64,000 bases of DNA from Helicostylum pulchrum (taxonomy: Eukaryota; Mucoromycota; Mucoromycetes; Mucorales; Mucoraceae), in contig JAIXMO010000008.1 in the NCBI GenBank assembly GCA_025677825.1, forward strand, positions 768,798 to 832,797, given 5' to 3'. The notes below the pieces were generated by a model. It searched no databases. It was not told the DNA's origin and was given only the letters and a program-made list of their open reading frames with translations. The position numbers and the translations under genes were made by a program. Below, piece after piece: positions 12,181 to 23,106 of the stretch (its first letter is position 1; each line of letters starts with the position of its first letter).

Positions 12181-13331
12181 TTTTACTGTAAATACAAGCA
12201 GTTAAAATGTCTGTATTCCTGTCATATACAATTATAAATAAATAATAACGAAAAAGAAAAAAAGGGGGACAACATTAATCACTGCAACTTTATTAAACTT
12301 TTCGTATTCGAAAAAGGTTCGAAAATATTACCGAAAAGCCGGATTTTTGTCCTCATTTATATGTATAAACCTCAACCTTTCCTCCACTCCCAAATAAACG
12401 GATTATCTTATTTTGCGACTGATTACTTTCTTGTATCTTTTGCGTTTTTATTTCATTTTTGAATCTTCACAGAATCCTTAACGAAGAGAAGCTTGGCCAA
12501 TCAGATTAGGCTATTTTTGTATTGTATTTATTTTATTTGGAAGCATTGCCTTTTTTATTAGGCTCTCTCTCCAAGCCGGTCGTTTATTCAAGCTTTATGA
12601 TAGGCTAAATCACCTTTTTCCAACCGTAGGCATCTAAGAACCAAGATTTATCTACACATTATTAGTGTTGTAACGTGAAGACATCTACTGATACCAATTT
12701 GCTTTTTTGTTACACGCTCTATTTTTTTGCATGGAATTAAGTGTATTTGTTGACGCGTCAAAATAATCTTATCTTAATGGATTTTTCTGTGTCTGGTTTC
12801 GGATTCGCAACAAAATATGTCTATTTATGATTTTTATAAAAAAAAGTGCATATACAAATGCTTAGACATGTAACCCTCCCTTTTTGAATTTATAAAATAA
12901 GCCTGTAGTACATGAGACAAAAGTTTATGAAGGGATACAACATATTTAAAGTAATTATGTTTTGGTAATCTCAAGCATAAAAAGCTTATGTGATTTGGGA
13001 ATTCTTATTTGTCCACGTTGAAATGATGCAAAATAAACCAATCAAAAGGGGTTGTTTCGTTCGCATATTTATGTGGGAACTTTTCTTGGTTGGAAAATGA
13101 CACTCACAACCTGTGACAATGAGCACATGATAAGTTACTGGTAACACACCAAACGCACTATTAAAAAAGATATGATGGAGCTCAGAGAAGAAATATATTT
13201 ATAATGAGTGTGTGTGTGTGTGTGTACTGCCAAATTATTCGGTCTGATTCGTATTTTTTTTTTTGGAACCCCAAATTTTGATTGACTTTCACATCAAGGA
13301 TGGGGTATAAGCATTAAAAGACCGATATGAG

Positions 13332-13339
13332 TATAAATA
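13332..13339 (+). promoter_or_regulatory. TATA box of the lipase gene
   Basis: TATAAATA lies 76 bp upstream of the lipase ATG, a usual distance in fungi. Inferred from sequence match and position only. Confidence 0.5.
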
Positions 13340-13415
13340 TACAATAAAAAAGGGTCATGTATCTATCCCTCTTTTTTTCTTCTCTGCTATTATAATAACA
13401 ACAACAAAAATATCC

Positions 13416-14904
13416 ATGGTCTCTTTAACTCTTTTTACCTTATATAACTATTTATTACTTAAAAAGTCAACTTTATCATTTGCTACACTTTTATTACAAG
13501 CACATCGAAAATTAGCGTTTTTCCCAGAAAAGCAAAAAGAAGAAAAAAAGAAAGCTATTACGATTGCCTCAGTTGCTCAAGATCATCGACTTCATATTTT
13601 ATATCCTGCTAGGATTCCCGTTCTTTCATCCGATTCATTCTTTTCTTCTCCTAAAGCTATTATCGAAAGAAAATCTTTTGTTGAAACAGTCAAGAAACAA
13701 TCTCATGCCGGTAAAATAGCGCCTCATTATATTGCACCAAGAGAACCCATTGTTCTTTGTCATGGTTTATTTGGCTTTGATATTCGTGGTCCAGAAAACA
13801 TTCCCGCATTACAGTTTCATTATTGGAGTGGTATAGAAGATACTTTAGCTAAATTAGGTGCTAAAGTTATTATTACCAAAGTTCCTCAAGCAGGCAGTAT
13901 TTGGGAAAGATCACACGCATTACATACAATTTTAAAATCCATTCTTGTCGGGAAAAATGTAAATTTTGTCGCTCATTCTATGGTAATATATTATATCAAA
14001 ACAATTGAACGACTTTTTTTTTTAAAAAAAAAAAAACTCTCTCTTTTTTTTTAGGGTGGACTCGATTGCAGACATTTGTTAGCTAATACGCAAGACCGGC
14101 CTTATAATGTAAAATCGCTAACGACTATTTGTACGCCACATAGAGGCTCACCTGTCATGGATTGGGTTAGAGAAAATGTTGGTATTGGTTTAACACAAGC
14201 ACCTCCTGGTAATACTAACAATAGTAATTGGTCTCCAACGACAAGTACTATTTCAACTAAAAACAATACATTCCGTCACGATTCATTTTCAGTACCTATG
14301 CCATCATCATCAAGTAAATGGGGTACTAAATTACCTGGTTTAAAGCCAGCAGTTGATAAACTATTAGTGAAATGGTTCGATGAACCTGCTTATGCTCATT
14401 TAACAACCGATTTTTGTAACGATTATTTTAACCCCAATACTCCCGACGACCCCAGCGTAAAATATTATTCGTATGGTGCTGCAGCTCAACTCCCTGCATG
14501 GTCTTCTTTGTTGGGTGTACCTTGGCAAATGGTTAATGAAAAAGAAGGTGAGAATGATGGTTTTGTAAGTGTCGAAAGTGCTAAATGGGGAACTTATGTC
14601 AAAACTATTCATGCTGATCATTGGGATTTAAGTGGAGTCAGGTAAATTTTTTTTTTAGCCGTGAATATTTACATTATTATAGACTTTATACTAACCCAAT
14701 ATTTGGGTGTTTCTTTACGTAGTCATATTCCGTAAGTAGAATGATGGATACAATCAACAACTATATTTTTTAACTTACACACATTTTTTTTTAAATAAAT
14801 ATAGTTACCGCTTCAGAACAGCTAAAACCAATACAGGTCAAGAGTTTGACAGATTAGATTTTTATGCAGAAATGGCCACTCGTCTGTACAACCAAGGCCA
14901 CTGA
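13416..14904 (+). CDS. Alpha/beta-hydrolase, triacylglycerol-lipase-like
   Basis: Exon 1 (13416-13981) starts with a hydrophobic stretch and contains PIVLCHGLFGFDIRG, the oxyanion-hole HG motif, then VNFVAHSM. Exon 2 (from 14055) continues GGLDCRHLL, so the nucleophile elbow AHSMGG is split by the intron. The TTICTPHRGSPVMDW block follows, as in bacterial family I lipases. A 9-nt micro-exon (14723-14731) joins to the last exon (14807-14904), which ends with the IPYRFRTAKTNTGQEFDR stretch. A catalytic His is plausible in the HADHWDLSGVSHIPY region and an Asp in the EKEGENDGFV region. Substrate is unknown. The N-terminal hydrophobic segment could be a signal anchor or targeting sequence. Confidence 0.85.
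14723..14731 (+). other. 9-nt micro-exon of the lipase gene
   Basis: TCATATTCC is flanked by AG and GTAAGT. Joining exon 2 (…GTCAG), this micro-exon and exon 4 (TTACCGC…) keeps the frame and gives GVSHIPYRFRT. Skipping it would delete three codons without shifting the frame. Confidence 0.7.
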
Positions 14905-15459
14905 AAAGAAACCCTAAACATTCATTTTAAAAAATATACCCTCTATATACTTATACGCTCTACCTAATTTAATAAATTGTACTCACTATGACACTATTTC
15001 TTTTTTTGTTAATGGTTAAAAGGAGCTATTTTAGAATGAACGACAATAGAAAAAAAGGGAACGTATCATAAAAACTTGTACAATCGTCTTGCATAATCTT
15101 CTTATCGACATACAATGATTTGTTATAAAATCTGTTACACGAACTATTTTTTTATATAAAAAAGACGTGGATCGACAATGGAATAAAATACGGCTTAAAA
15201 GGTAAGATATCAGCTGTTACCTTTATATATATATGTGTGTGTATCACAGGTTGCAAGTGTGGGAAGAAAAAAGTTGTATAAAATGCCCTTGTTTATGTAA
15301 AGGAGTCAACGGGAAGTTAGACGGGAATCACGAAAAATAGACTAAGCTAGAGTGTGACTTAGTTTGTTTACCCTATTTAAAAAACAGAAACAAAATAAAA
15401 AAAGATACCACCTTTTCCTTCTTTCCTCTTCTTTTTTTTAAAAAAAGAAAAAAGAAAAT
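14905..15459. other. Intergenic region before AMP deaminase
   Basis: A/T-rich spacer with short (TA)n and (GT)n tracts near 15220-15243 and a T8A7 junction (15432-15446) directly before the AMP deaminase ATG. No gene seen. Confidence 0.55.
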
Positions 15460-17984
15460 ATGGCTTTTAATAAACCTCAAAATGGAGTTGATATTCCATC
15501 TGAAGAAGGCATAAATAATTTTGATGGTACACCATACTTTGATTATCATCACTTGAAGGCCATTGAAAACGTAAGAAAAAATAACAATAATAACAATAAG
15601 TGTGAAAATGTACCAATCCCAACCCCCCTATCTCTCTCTCTTTAGCATGATAGTAAATACCTTTGTCAAAACCTTTCCGTATCACCAGCTGCACACCACC
15701 TATCGGATGAGGTTCCTGCTTTATCAAAGGTGCCTGAAAACTCTATTCCTAATGAATCTGTACAACATGCTGCGGACCCAAACGTTAAAATTCCAGTAAA
15801 AGGTAAACCTTGTCAATTAAAAAAAAATTTTTGGAAGCATAAACTTAATATAGATGTATATTAGAAAATGCTATTACAGCTGAACTTCGTGAATTATACG
15901 GTGCACTTCAAAAGTGTCTTGATTTACGCGAAAAATATATTGAACTCTCATGTCAACGATTAACTGACGATCCGCGTAACAGTGCAGATTGGGAAATATA
16001 CCCACCTCCTCCTCCAAAGTCTTGGCCTTTACCTTCTCCTGAAGAACTAGAACGTCGTAAAAAGAAAGAAAAGGCGCGTGAAGCCGATCCTGTCGCTGCT
16101 GTTGGATCCGATTTTGATTTCAGTCAATGCAAGATCCCTAGTCCTCATGTATATCAATTTGGTATTGGACCCCACGGTCATTATCAAGTTTATAAAAATG
16201 AATTGGATCAAACTGCCGCTGAACCCGTTCATACTTTTCCAACCCCTGCTGAATTTTATGAAGATATGGATTATATTTTAAGCGTCATTAGTGATGGTCC
16301 ATCAAAGAGTTTTGCGTTTAGACGTCTCCGTTTTTTGGATAGTAAATGGCAAATGTATATTCTTTTAAACGAGTTTCAAGAATTGGCGGATTCAAAGCGT
16401 ACACCTCATCGTGATTTTTATAATGTAAGAAAAGTGGATACTCACGTTCATCATTCAAGTTGTATGAATCAAAAGCATTTGTTACGTTTTATCAAGTCTA
16501 AAATGAAGCGTTGTCAAGACGATGTAGTTATTTATCGTGATGGCCATTACTTGACTTTAAAAGGAGTATTTGAAAGTTTGAATTTAACTGCTTATGATCT
16601 TAGTATTGATACTTTGGATATGCATGCTCATAAGGATTCGTTCCATAGGTTCGACAAGTTTAATCTAAAGTATAATCCTATTGGTGAAAGTAGATTAAGA
16701 GAAATCTTTATGAAGACCGATAACCATATTCAAGGTAGATACTTGGCTGAAATTACCAAAGAGGTTGTATCTGATTTAGAGTCTTCAAAGTATCAGCAAG
16801 TAGAATACCGTGTCTCTATTTATGGTAGATCGATTGATGAATGGGATAAGTTGGCTAAATGGGTTGTCAACAACAAATTATTTTCTCCCAATTTACGTTG
16901 GTTAATTCAAATTCCTCGTTTGTACAATATTTACAAGGCTTCTAAAAATGTTGATAATTTCCAAGATATTATTATCAACGTATTTCAACCCTTGTTTGAA
17001 GTTACAAAGGACCCATCAAGTCATCCTGAACTCCACGTATTCCTTCAGCGCGTTATTGGTTTCGATACTGTCGATGATGAATCTAAACCTGAAAAACCAA
17101 TCTTTAAGGACTTTCCTCTTCCTAAGGATTGGGACTCAAAGGTGAACCCACCTTACAGTTATTACTTGTATTACATGTATGCAAACTGTGCTGCTCTTAA
17201 CAAATGGCGCCAAGCGCGTGGATTCAATACATTGGTACTAAGACCACATTGTGGTGAAGCTGGTGATACAGATCATTTGACTGCTGCCTTTTTAACCTCT
17301 TATGGTATCAGTCACGGCATCTTGCTTCGTAAAGTTCCTGCATTACAGTACCTTTATTATCTTGCTCAAGTCGGTATTGCCATGTCTCCTCTATCGAACA
17401 ATGCTCTCTTCTTGACTTACGAACGTAACCCACTTCCTCAATTCTTCCAACGTGGCCTTAATATCTCTATCTCTACTGACGATCCATTGCAATTTCATTT
17501 TACAAAGGAACCATTGATTGAAGAGTACAGTGTTGCTGCGCAAATTTGGAAATTATCTGCTACGGATATGTGTGAGTTGGCTCGTAATTCGGTTATTCAG
17601 TCTGGTTGGGAAGATCAAATCAAGAGACATTGGATTGGCCATGAATGGTATAAACCAGGGGTTGAAGGTAACGATATGCAAAAGACCAACGTTCCTAATA
17701 TTCGTGTCGCATTTCGTCATGAAACCTTAAAGGAAGAGTTAGACTCTCTTCGTCGTTACGCACCTAAAAAAGATTCTAGCGTAAGTGAGGAACCAATGAC
17801 CAAACACGATTATGTTGGTGTAGCTGGACTGGCGGAATCTTCGGCTATTCAACAACACTTGATGAGTCGCGATCAACAGGATGCATCTACTAGTGATGGT
17901 GAGACTTGGATAGACAATGGAATGGGTACCTTTCCCGGTGCCTCCATGGTGGCTGAAAGAGCCAAATTACGGAACAACCATTAA
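15460..17984 (+). CDS. AMD1: AMP deaminase
   Basis: Two short 5' exons (from 15460 and about 15646) join to a long exon from about 15865 that runs to the stop. The protein carries the family hallmarks: [20 protein letters not shown] (HxH zinc ligands), the [13 protein letters not shown] block, SPLSNNALF and [15 protein letters not shown] with the catalytic aspartates. It deaminates AMP to IMP, linking adenylate pool control to purine interconversion. The N-terminal ~200 residues are poorly conserved and Pro/Lys-rich, as in other eukaryotic AMP deaminases. The convergent Ku80 gene ends 106 bp downstream. The start at 15460 is the first ATG after a T8A7 tract. Confidence 0.97.
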
Positions 17985-18090
17985 ATTTTTAGTGCTAGTT
18001 GAGAATAGAAATAAAGAATTGTTTATTTTATATTATTTTGAAAGAAAAAAAGGAGGAGGGGAGGAATGTGTTTCGCATATAAGAAACAAT

Positions 18091-18476
18091 TTAAAATAAA
18101 TCATCCAAATTATCAGCGTCAAATCTTTCATCATCATCGTTATTTTCTGTCTCGGGTTCTTTTTCTTCTGTTTCATTCCAGAACTAAAATAATACATTTT
18201 TTTTTAAAAAAAAAAACTTCTACATGAATTTTAAAAAAAAAAAAAATCTTACCTTTTCAGCGACTTCTTTAGTGACATCTTTAATATCAACATCTTGACA
18301 CTCTTCATTGGTAATTATTCCAAGACCATTCTCTTTCAACATAGTCCAAATTTCTCGGCGAGGACTATCAAGTTGTGAAAGAGTACACCATGACTTAACT
18401 TCTTGGATAATTGAATTATATCTGGAAGCATCATCTTCCTATAAGCACACATATATTAGCATTTCTTTGCTTCCCG

Positions 18477-18512
<36 letters not shown>

Positions 18513-20660
18513 TACAGCGGCACAGGTCTTTCTTAATGCTGCAAGACAAGAAATTGCTTTCTTGTAATTGATGTTACCAAATGAACGGTTCAATAAAGTA
18601 ATGATAACTTGGTGCATTAACTTATTGGCCTTCTCTACAACATCTTCATCATCGTCTGTTCTGGCCAACATGGCGTGATACTCTTCAACAGGGACAGTGA
18701 GACCAATCGCTTCGACTTTATTTTGAATTAAAGCAGGTAAAGTATCCGTATCCACATTGGGTCGTTTACGCGAATCAGAACTAGCAGTATCCAAAATATC
18801 GTCCATTGAAACCGGCTCACTATCATTGATTTGACCAAACGCTCTCTTTTTACCCTTTTCTTGAACCTTTCGAATATTAAAATGTTCCAACATCTTGCCT
18901 TCAATATCATTGATTCTACTTTCAATAAATGGATTTAACTTGTACTGATCATCAAATCTCTTGTCAAGATCTGGAATGGGAGCATTTTCATTTAATGCAC
19001 GTGTTTTAATAGCTGTTTTGAACCTCCAGGCAATTGGATTAAAAATAGTTTCGGGCGCTAAAAAGTCTTCATCCATAAGATCAAGGTCCATAGAATCAAT
19101 TAAATCTGACATTAAAGCAAGGCTCTCTGAATCTACATCTCTTGGTGCTACTGTTGTCTTGAGCTTGTATTTACGGATATCTTGGTCAAAAGGAATATCG
19201 AAATACAAAAGAATAGGAGATATTTCGTTTAATTCAGGTAACAAGATACCAAGCTTTGGTTGTGCGCCATCATTAGATACGAAACGGACAAGAGCATAAC
19301 GATCTGTTTCATATAACGCTTCAGCAAGTGTAGCTAGAGCATTACTAGATTGTTCTACTCTGACGATACCGGAAGTAAGCACAACAGCATTGGAAAACAA
19401 GTACTGACGAGGAACTTGTTTTGAAGGTACAAATCCAATTATCGACATTTCTTTTTTAGTTTCTAATTTCGACATACTCAATTCTTCATTCGAGACAAGC
19501 AAAATAGTTTTACCGAATTTATAACCCTTTTGGATATCGTGTTTTTCTACTTGTACCTCTGAGGTATGTTGTTCTCCTTCATTTTCAATATCCAAAATGT
19601 ATTTGGTATCTTGTTCTACTTTTTTGGTAGGCCCTTCACTTAAACTAGATACTTTTTTGGCAGAAGGTAGCGAAATTTCTTTTGTTCTCAAATAAGTATT
19701 GATGCTGATAGGTAAAAAGTTGGTATTGGCATAAGGCGATCCGATATATAAAAACCCACGATAAGAAGGTCGAGCAGCTACCTCTTTGGCATAGATAATT
19801 TGTGTTTGGGCATAAGCTTCTTCTAAATCAGCAATATCACCGTCACATGACCCTATCAACTTATCCCAGTGTTCATAGTTTTCCTTGACCACTTCAGAAC
19901 AATCAGGTGATTCAAGTTCTTTTTTATCAGCACCTCTAAATCATGATATTAATCAACCCGGATCTCTCTTTTTATATGTATATGTTAATACATACACTAA
20001 TGTTACTTCAATTGAATTGGATTTTAACATTTCAGAAACGTCAGATAAATCAAGCCAATCAATTGTACTCTTATTATCAGTAAAAATTACTACGCGTTTG
20101 GTGTACTTTAAATGTTTACAATGAGTTGAAATAATATCAATAGCCACAATCAATGCATCCAATACTAATGCGTGTATATGTTAGTACTTTTTTTTTTTAC
20201 GTGATATATCTTGTATAATACCATCAGCAGGTTTATCACTTTCCTTTGCTGTAGTTACATTAGAAAGGTCTTTCAATAGTTGTACAGTAGGCATTAACAA
20301 AGGTGTCATGACAGAAATATTTTCATACTGTCCTGGTGTCGATTCAGCCAAACTATTTTTTGTTTCTATATAATAAGTTTTTAAGTAAGAGTTGAGGGGA
20401 GTATGGGGGGGGGGGGTTGGCTTACCAGCTGTACCGCAAAGAATAACAGAGACCAAGTCTGTTTTTCTACCAGCAAGAACCTAAATGAGGTCAATAAAAC
20501 AAAAAGGGGGCGAGAGAAAAAAAAATGTTGTCAAAATACTTACTCTGTCTTCAATAGAACAAGTTATAGTTTGTAAAGATTTTGAAAATACATTGTCTGG
20601 ATATAAAGACATTGCATGACTGACATTAAGGATGTAACAGGTAGCTTTTTTATTAGCCAT
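18091..20660 (-). CDS. YKU80: Ku80, DNA-end-binding subunit of the NHEJ Ku heterodimer
   Basis: The first exon encodes MANKKATCYILNVSHAMSL, the start of the Ku vWA domain with a Ser in the position of the metal-site-like loop. Further short exons give AGRKTDLVSVILCGTA and TKRVVIFTDNKSTIDWLDLS. The large exon 19914-18510 carries the beta-barrel core (DIQKGYKFGKTILLVSNEE, PRQYLFSNAVVLTSGIVRVE), and two 3' exons carry the C-terminal helical domain. The protein ends DADNLDDLF, an acidic tail. Ku80 with Ku70 encircles broken DNA ends and recruits end-joining factors; it also acts at telomeres. Introns contain an A32 run (18478-18510) and a G12 run (20405-20416). Start at 20660 fits the family N-terminus. 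Confidence 0.94.
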
Positions 20661-20811
20661 TGTGAATGAAAAAAAAAACAGGTTACAGTCAAAAAAAAAA
20701 AAAAAAATGCGTATTTATTTATTTCACGAAAGAAATATCATCTCCGTCTAATCATTCTGACATATTTGTAACAAAAAAACAGGTTCATTAATAAAGAGAC
20801 AATTAATAAAT

Positions 20812-21249
20812 CTAAGAGAGAAATGAATGACAAGATATAATAATAGTATATATACACTTACAAACACAAAGAGTCAAATCCCTTTTATGCGTATGTAGAA
20901 GGAAACATTCACACTTTGGAACTACGGTAAATGGATCGGGAAGATGGAGCCTGTGAAAACTGTAGTTGATAACGTTTTGAAGCATAGTAAAATAATTTGG
21001 AGTCATAAATGGAGGCATACAAACGATTTTATGAATTGGTGTGAATAAATAATCCATAAGTATGAATGGTCCAGCTGCTGTGGCAGATTCAAGAAGGGCC
21101 TTTGCATTTCTGCACTGTGCTGCCATTGATTTGATAAACACGCCGTTATAATAATCTGGAAATGAATAGAAGTGAACCATTTGATAATTTGATAATTTGA
21201 TAAAAATGGGTTCCCTTTTATATGTATAAACCAGGCACCAAATATACAA
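20812..21249 (-). CDS. Orphan open reading frame, unknown
   Basis: The frame is open for 145 codons; a likely start is the ATG at 21180 (MVHFYSFPDYYNGVF). Its middle has protein-like composition (KALLESATAAGPFILMDYLF, TPNYFTMLQNVINYS), whereas the last 30 codons look like read-through of A/T-rich DNA. I do not recognise a family. It lies 150 bp upstream of Ku80 on the same strand, but the Ku80 N-terminus is complete without it. It could be a small lineage-specific gene or a fragment of a decayed one. Confidence 0.3.
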   Translation of the reverse strand: MYIWCLVYTYKREPIFIKLSNYQMVHFYSFPDYYNGVFIKSMAAQCRNAKALLESATAAGPFILMDYLFTPIHKIVCMPPFMTPNYFTMLQNVINYSFHRLHLPDPFTVVPKCECFLLHTHKRDLTLCVCKCIYTIIISCHSFLS

Positions 21250-21338
21250 TCGTCCCTTTTTTTTTTATTTCTATTTTATTTATATACTAACATTTTTATC
21301 TAAACTTTTTTTTTTTTTTTTTCACCAAAGAACAACCC

Positions 21339-21370
21339 TACCAAAGAGCCCTTCTACCAAAGAGCCCTTC
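21339..21370. repeat. 16-bp tandem duplication over the MRPL20 stop codon
   Basis: TACCAAAGAGCCCTTC occurs twice head to tail at 21339-21354 and 21355-21370. A third, imperfect unit (CACCAAAGAACAACCC) precedes them. Each repeat carries a potential minus-strand TAG stop. Confidence 0.85.
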
Positions 21371-21782
21371 TCTTTTCTCTTTCTTGTGTAATCAATTTAC
21401 GTCTATAACCATGACTGACTTCATTTTCTACAGCAGTAGTAGTTGTGGGTTTGGGTGCAGCAATACTGACAAATAATTCAGAACAACCAAATTTCTTTGC
21501 TAATTTAGAACGAGTCCAAGTAGCAGGATCGGATTCTCTTAATTGACGTAATTCTTTAATTTCTGCTTCAGATAATCTCTTTGCGACAGTGGGTTTATTA
21601 ATCAAAGGAGCAACAGTGGCTTGAACACTAGGTTCAACAACAGGTTGACGTGCGATAAAAATAGTACCGTCGGAAAGGGTAGTTTGTTGAACGGGTACAC
21701 TAGGTTTCCACTTTAAATTTGTTGTCTTACTTTTTGTTGCATATGTACGAATGCTGGTAAATACATGTCTTGAGCAATTCAT
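21354..21782 (-). CDS. MRPL20: Mitochondrial large-subunit ribosomal protein L20 (mL58)
   Basis: This single-exon gene of 142 codons starts MNCSRHVFTSIRTYATKSKT, a basic, Ser/Thr/Arg-rich mitochondrial presequence. The core has SDGTIFIARQP, then RLSEAEIKELRQLRESDP, TWTRSKLAKKFGCSELFVSI and a basic tail ending KREKRRALW-like. This pattern (FIARPP…, EIRxLRxxDP…W…LAKKFxCSxxFV) is typical of fungal MRPL20. The protein is a fungal-specific component of the mitoribosome large subunit. A 16-bp tandem duplication (21339-21370) spans its stop codon. Confidence 0.85.
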   Translation of the reverse strand: MNCSRHVFTSIRTYATKSKTTNLKWKPSVPVQQTTLSDGTIFIARQPVVEPSVQATVAPLINKPTVAKRLSEAEIKELRQLRESDPATWTRSKLAKKFGCSELFVSIAAPKPTTTTAVENEVSHGYRRKLITQEREKRRALW

Positions 21783-22513
21783 TATGGAGTATTATTTATA
21801 AATGTATATATGATAATGTTGAAAAAGATAAAAAAAGTCTTTTTATAGCAAGGGTGACCAATTTTTAAGCCCCCAACTGAGTTGAGGAAAAAATAAGTCA
21901 CCTAAGCTCTGATCCCTGAGTTTGAAGGATACTTGCAGTTTATGAGAAGAGATTTATTTTTTAACCTGCAACACACACACTCATAGAAGGAAGACGTTTC
22001 ACCCTCATAGCCGCTTATCAAGGTCCAAATATATCATAATACAACCAGAAATATAAAGCCAGGCAGTAGAAAAAATCTATCAGTAGAAAGAAACCATTTC
22101 ATACGGAAGCACAAACAAGAAACCATTCATATAAATACCATCAGCATAAGAAAGGAAGCCATATAGTATACATATTATGTAATTACTAATATATAGACCA
22201 TTTTTTAAAGTATATTATTAGCTAAATGGATTATCCATAATAAAGTAAACCTTTTAAGAGTCTCTTAAGTACTCATTTAAAATATGCCAACATGTCATTA
22301 ATAAACTTTGTTGTTACAGTATCGGTTTAAACAACTTGGAATAATTGTATATTCCCATGTGCCAAGACTTATAGATGTAACAAAACCCTCCTTTCCTTGT
22401 TGACTCTCACTTTATAATCACAACAGCAGGAAGAGTTTTTTTATGCTCAAGATCTTTTTTAGATGAAAGTTTTTTATTTATTGACTATTTTATTTTCGAG
22501 CGAGTCACGGACT
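21783..22513. other. Intergenic region with a diverged repeat
   Basis: This spacer lies upstream of MRPL20 and downstream of the ArsC-like gene. It contains the second copy of the dispersed repeat (22016-22172). No coding region was recognised. Confidence 0.55.
22016..22172. repeat. Diverged dispersed repeat, copy 2
   Basis: This is the partner of 12011-12180, in the same orientation, with the shared blocks CTTATCAAG, CAGTAGAAAG, CATTT, ATACGGAAGCA, CAAGAA, CCATT and ACCATCAGCATAAGAA. The copies differ by several short indels. Confidence 0.55.
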
Positions 22514-22900
22514 TCAAAGGTTTTGAACAAGAGCTTCGACATCAGTAAGGTCAGGTCTACCTAAAGCAGCTCTTGCATGCTGAAAGTCAACAATGAATGG
22601 ACGTTCAAGATGTTGTGGCTCTGATGACAACAATTCAAACGTTTCTCCCCATGAAGAAACTAATTTTTGTGCATCAGGACGAAGTAAAGTTTTCCAAGGC
22701 TTTGTAGAGTCTTCTTTTGAGGTTAAACCAAGATAGTTTGATAACTTTTCCAATTGATCACGCGTAGGGGCTTCCTTTTGATAGAAAATGATTTCAATAT
22801 CATAGTTGTATTTATCTTTATTAGATTCAAGATAACTAAGCGCGTTACGCGACTTTGAGCAACGTGGATTATGATAGATAGATAAAGTAGTTTTAGACAT
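22514..22900 (-). CDS. ArsC/YfgD-family thioredoxin-fold protein (arsenate-reductase-like)
   Basis: This intronless gene of 128 codons begins MSKTTLSIYHNPRCSKSRNA. The YHNPRCSKSR motif carries the active-site Cys of the glutaredoxin-coupled ArsC family. The later LERPFIVDF and ARAALGRPDL blocks match the RPI(V/L) and (A)RIGRP motifs of E. coli ArsC/YfgD. Yeast uses an unrelated arsenate reductase (Acr2, Cdc25-like), so a prokaryote-type ArsC in a fungus is notable. Whether it reduces arsenate is not known: YfgD-type proteins carry the Cys but many are uncharacterised. It follows FUR1 on the same strand with only 63 bp between stop and start. Confidence 0.88.
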   Translation of the reverse strand: MSKTTLSIYHNPRCSKSRNALSYLESNKDKYNYDIEIIFYQKEAPTRDQLEKLSNYLGLTSKEDSTKPWKTLLRPDAQKLVSSWGETFELLSSEPQHLERPFIVDFQHARAALGRPDLTDVEALVQNL

Positions 22901-22963
22901 TTTCTTTTTTAAAAAAAAATAACAAAAAGAAAAAAAAGAAGAATGGAAATATTATTTTATTTT

Positions 22964-23071
22964 TTAAATAGTATTCCAAAGTCTATCACCAGAATCACCA
23001 ATACCAGGATTAATGTATCTATCATTTAAAGCAAGTGTGTGTAAGTATGTATAATAAATATATACACGTAC

Positions 23072-23106
<35 letters not shown>

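Larger units (their letters stand above)
11362..13415. other. Long divergent intergenic region
   Basis: Two kilobases separate the starts of the LAM-like and lipase genes. It holds a diverged repeat (12011-12180) related to one at 22016-22172, a (TG)n tract near 13208-13224, and a TATA box before the lipase gene. Open frames at 11700-11982 on the minus strand look like chance frames: they overlap each other and have no recognisable motif. No tRNA or other RNA was found by eye. Confidence 0.55.

Noticed and set aside
15467..15727. Minus-strand frame overlapping the 5' end of AMP deaminase
   Set aside because: It is a shadow of the AMP deaminase exons and the intron between them.
20405..20416. 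G12 run as a G-quadruplex regulatory element
   Set aside because: It is a single uninterrupted run inside a Ku80 intron; similar C/G runs occur in other introns and spacers and look like slippage products.
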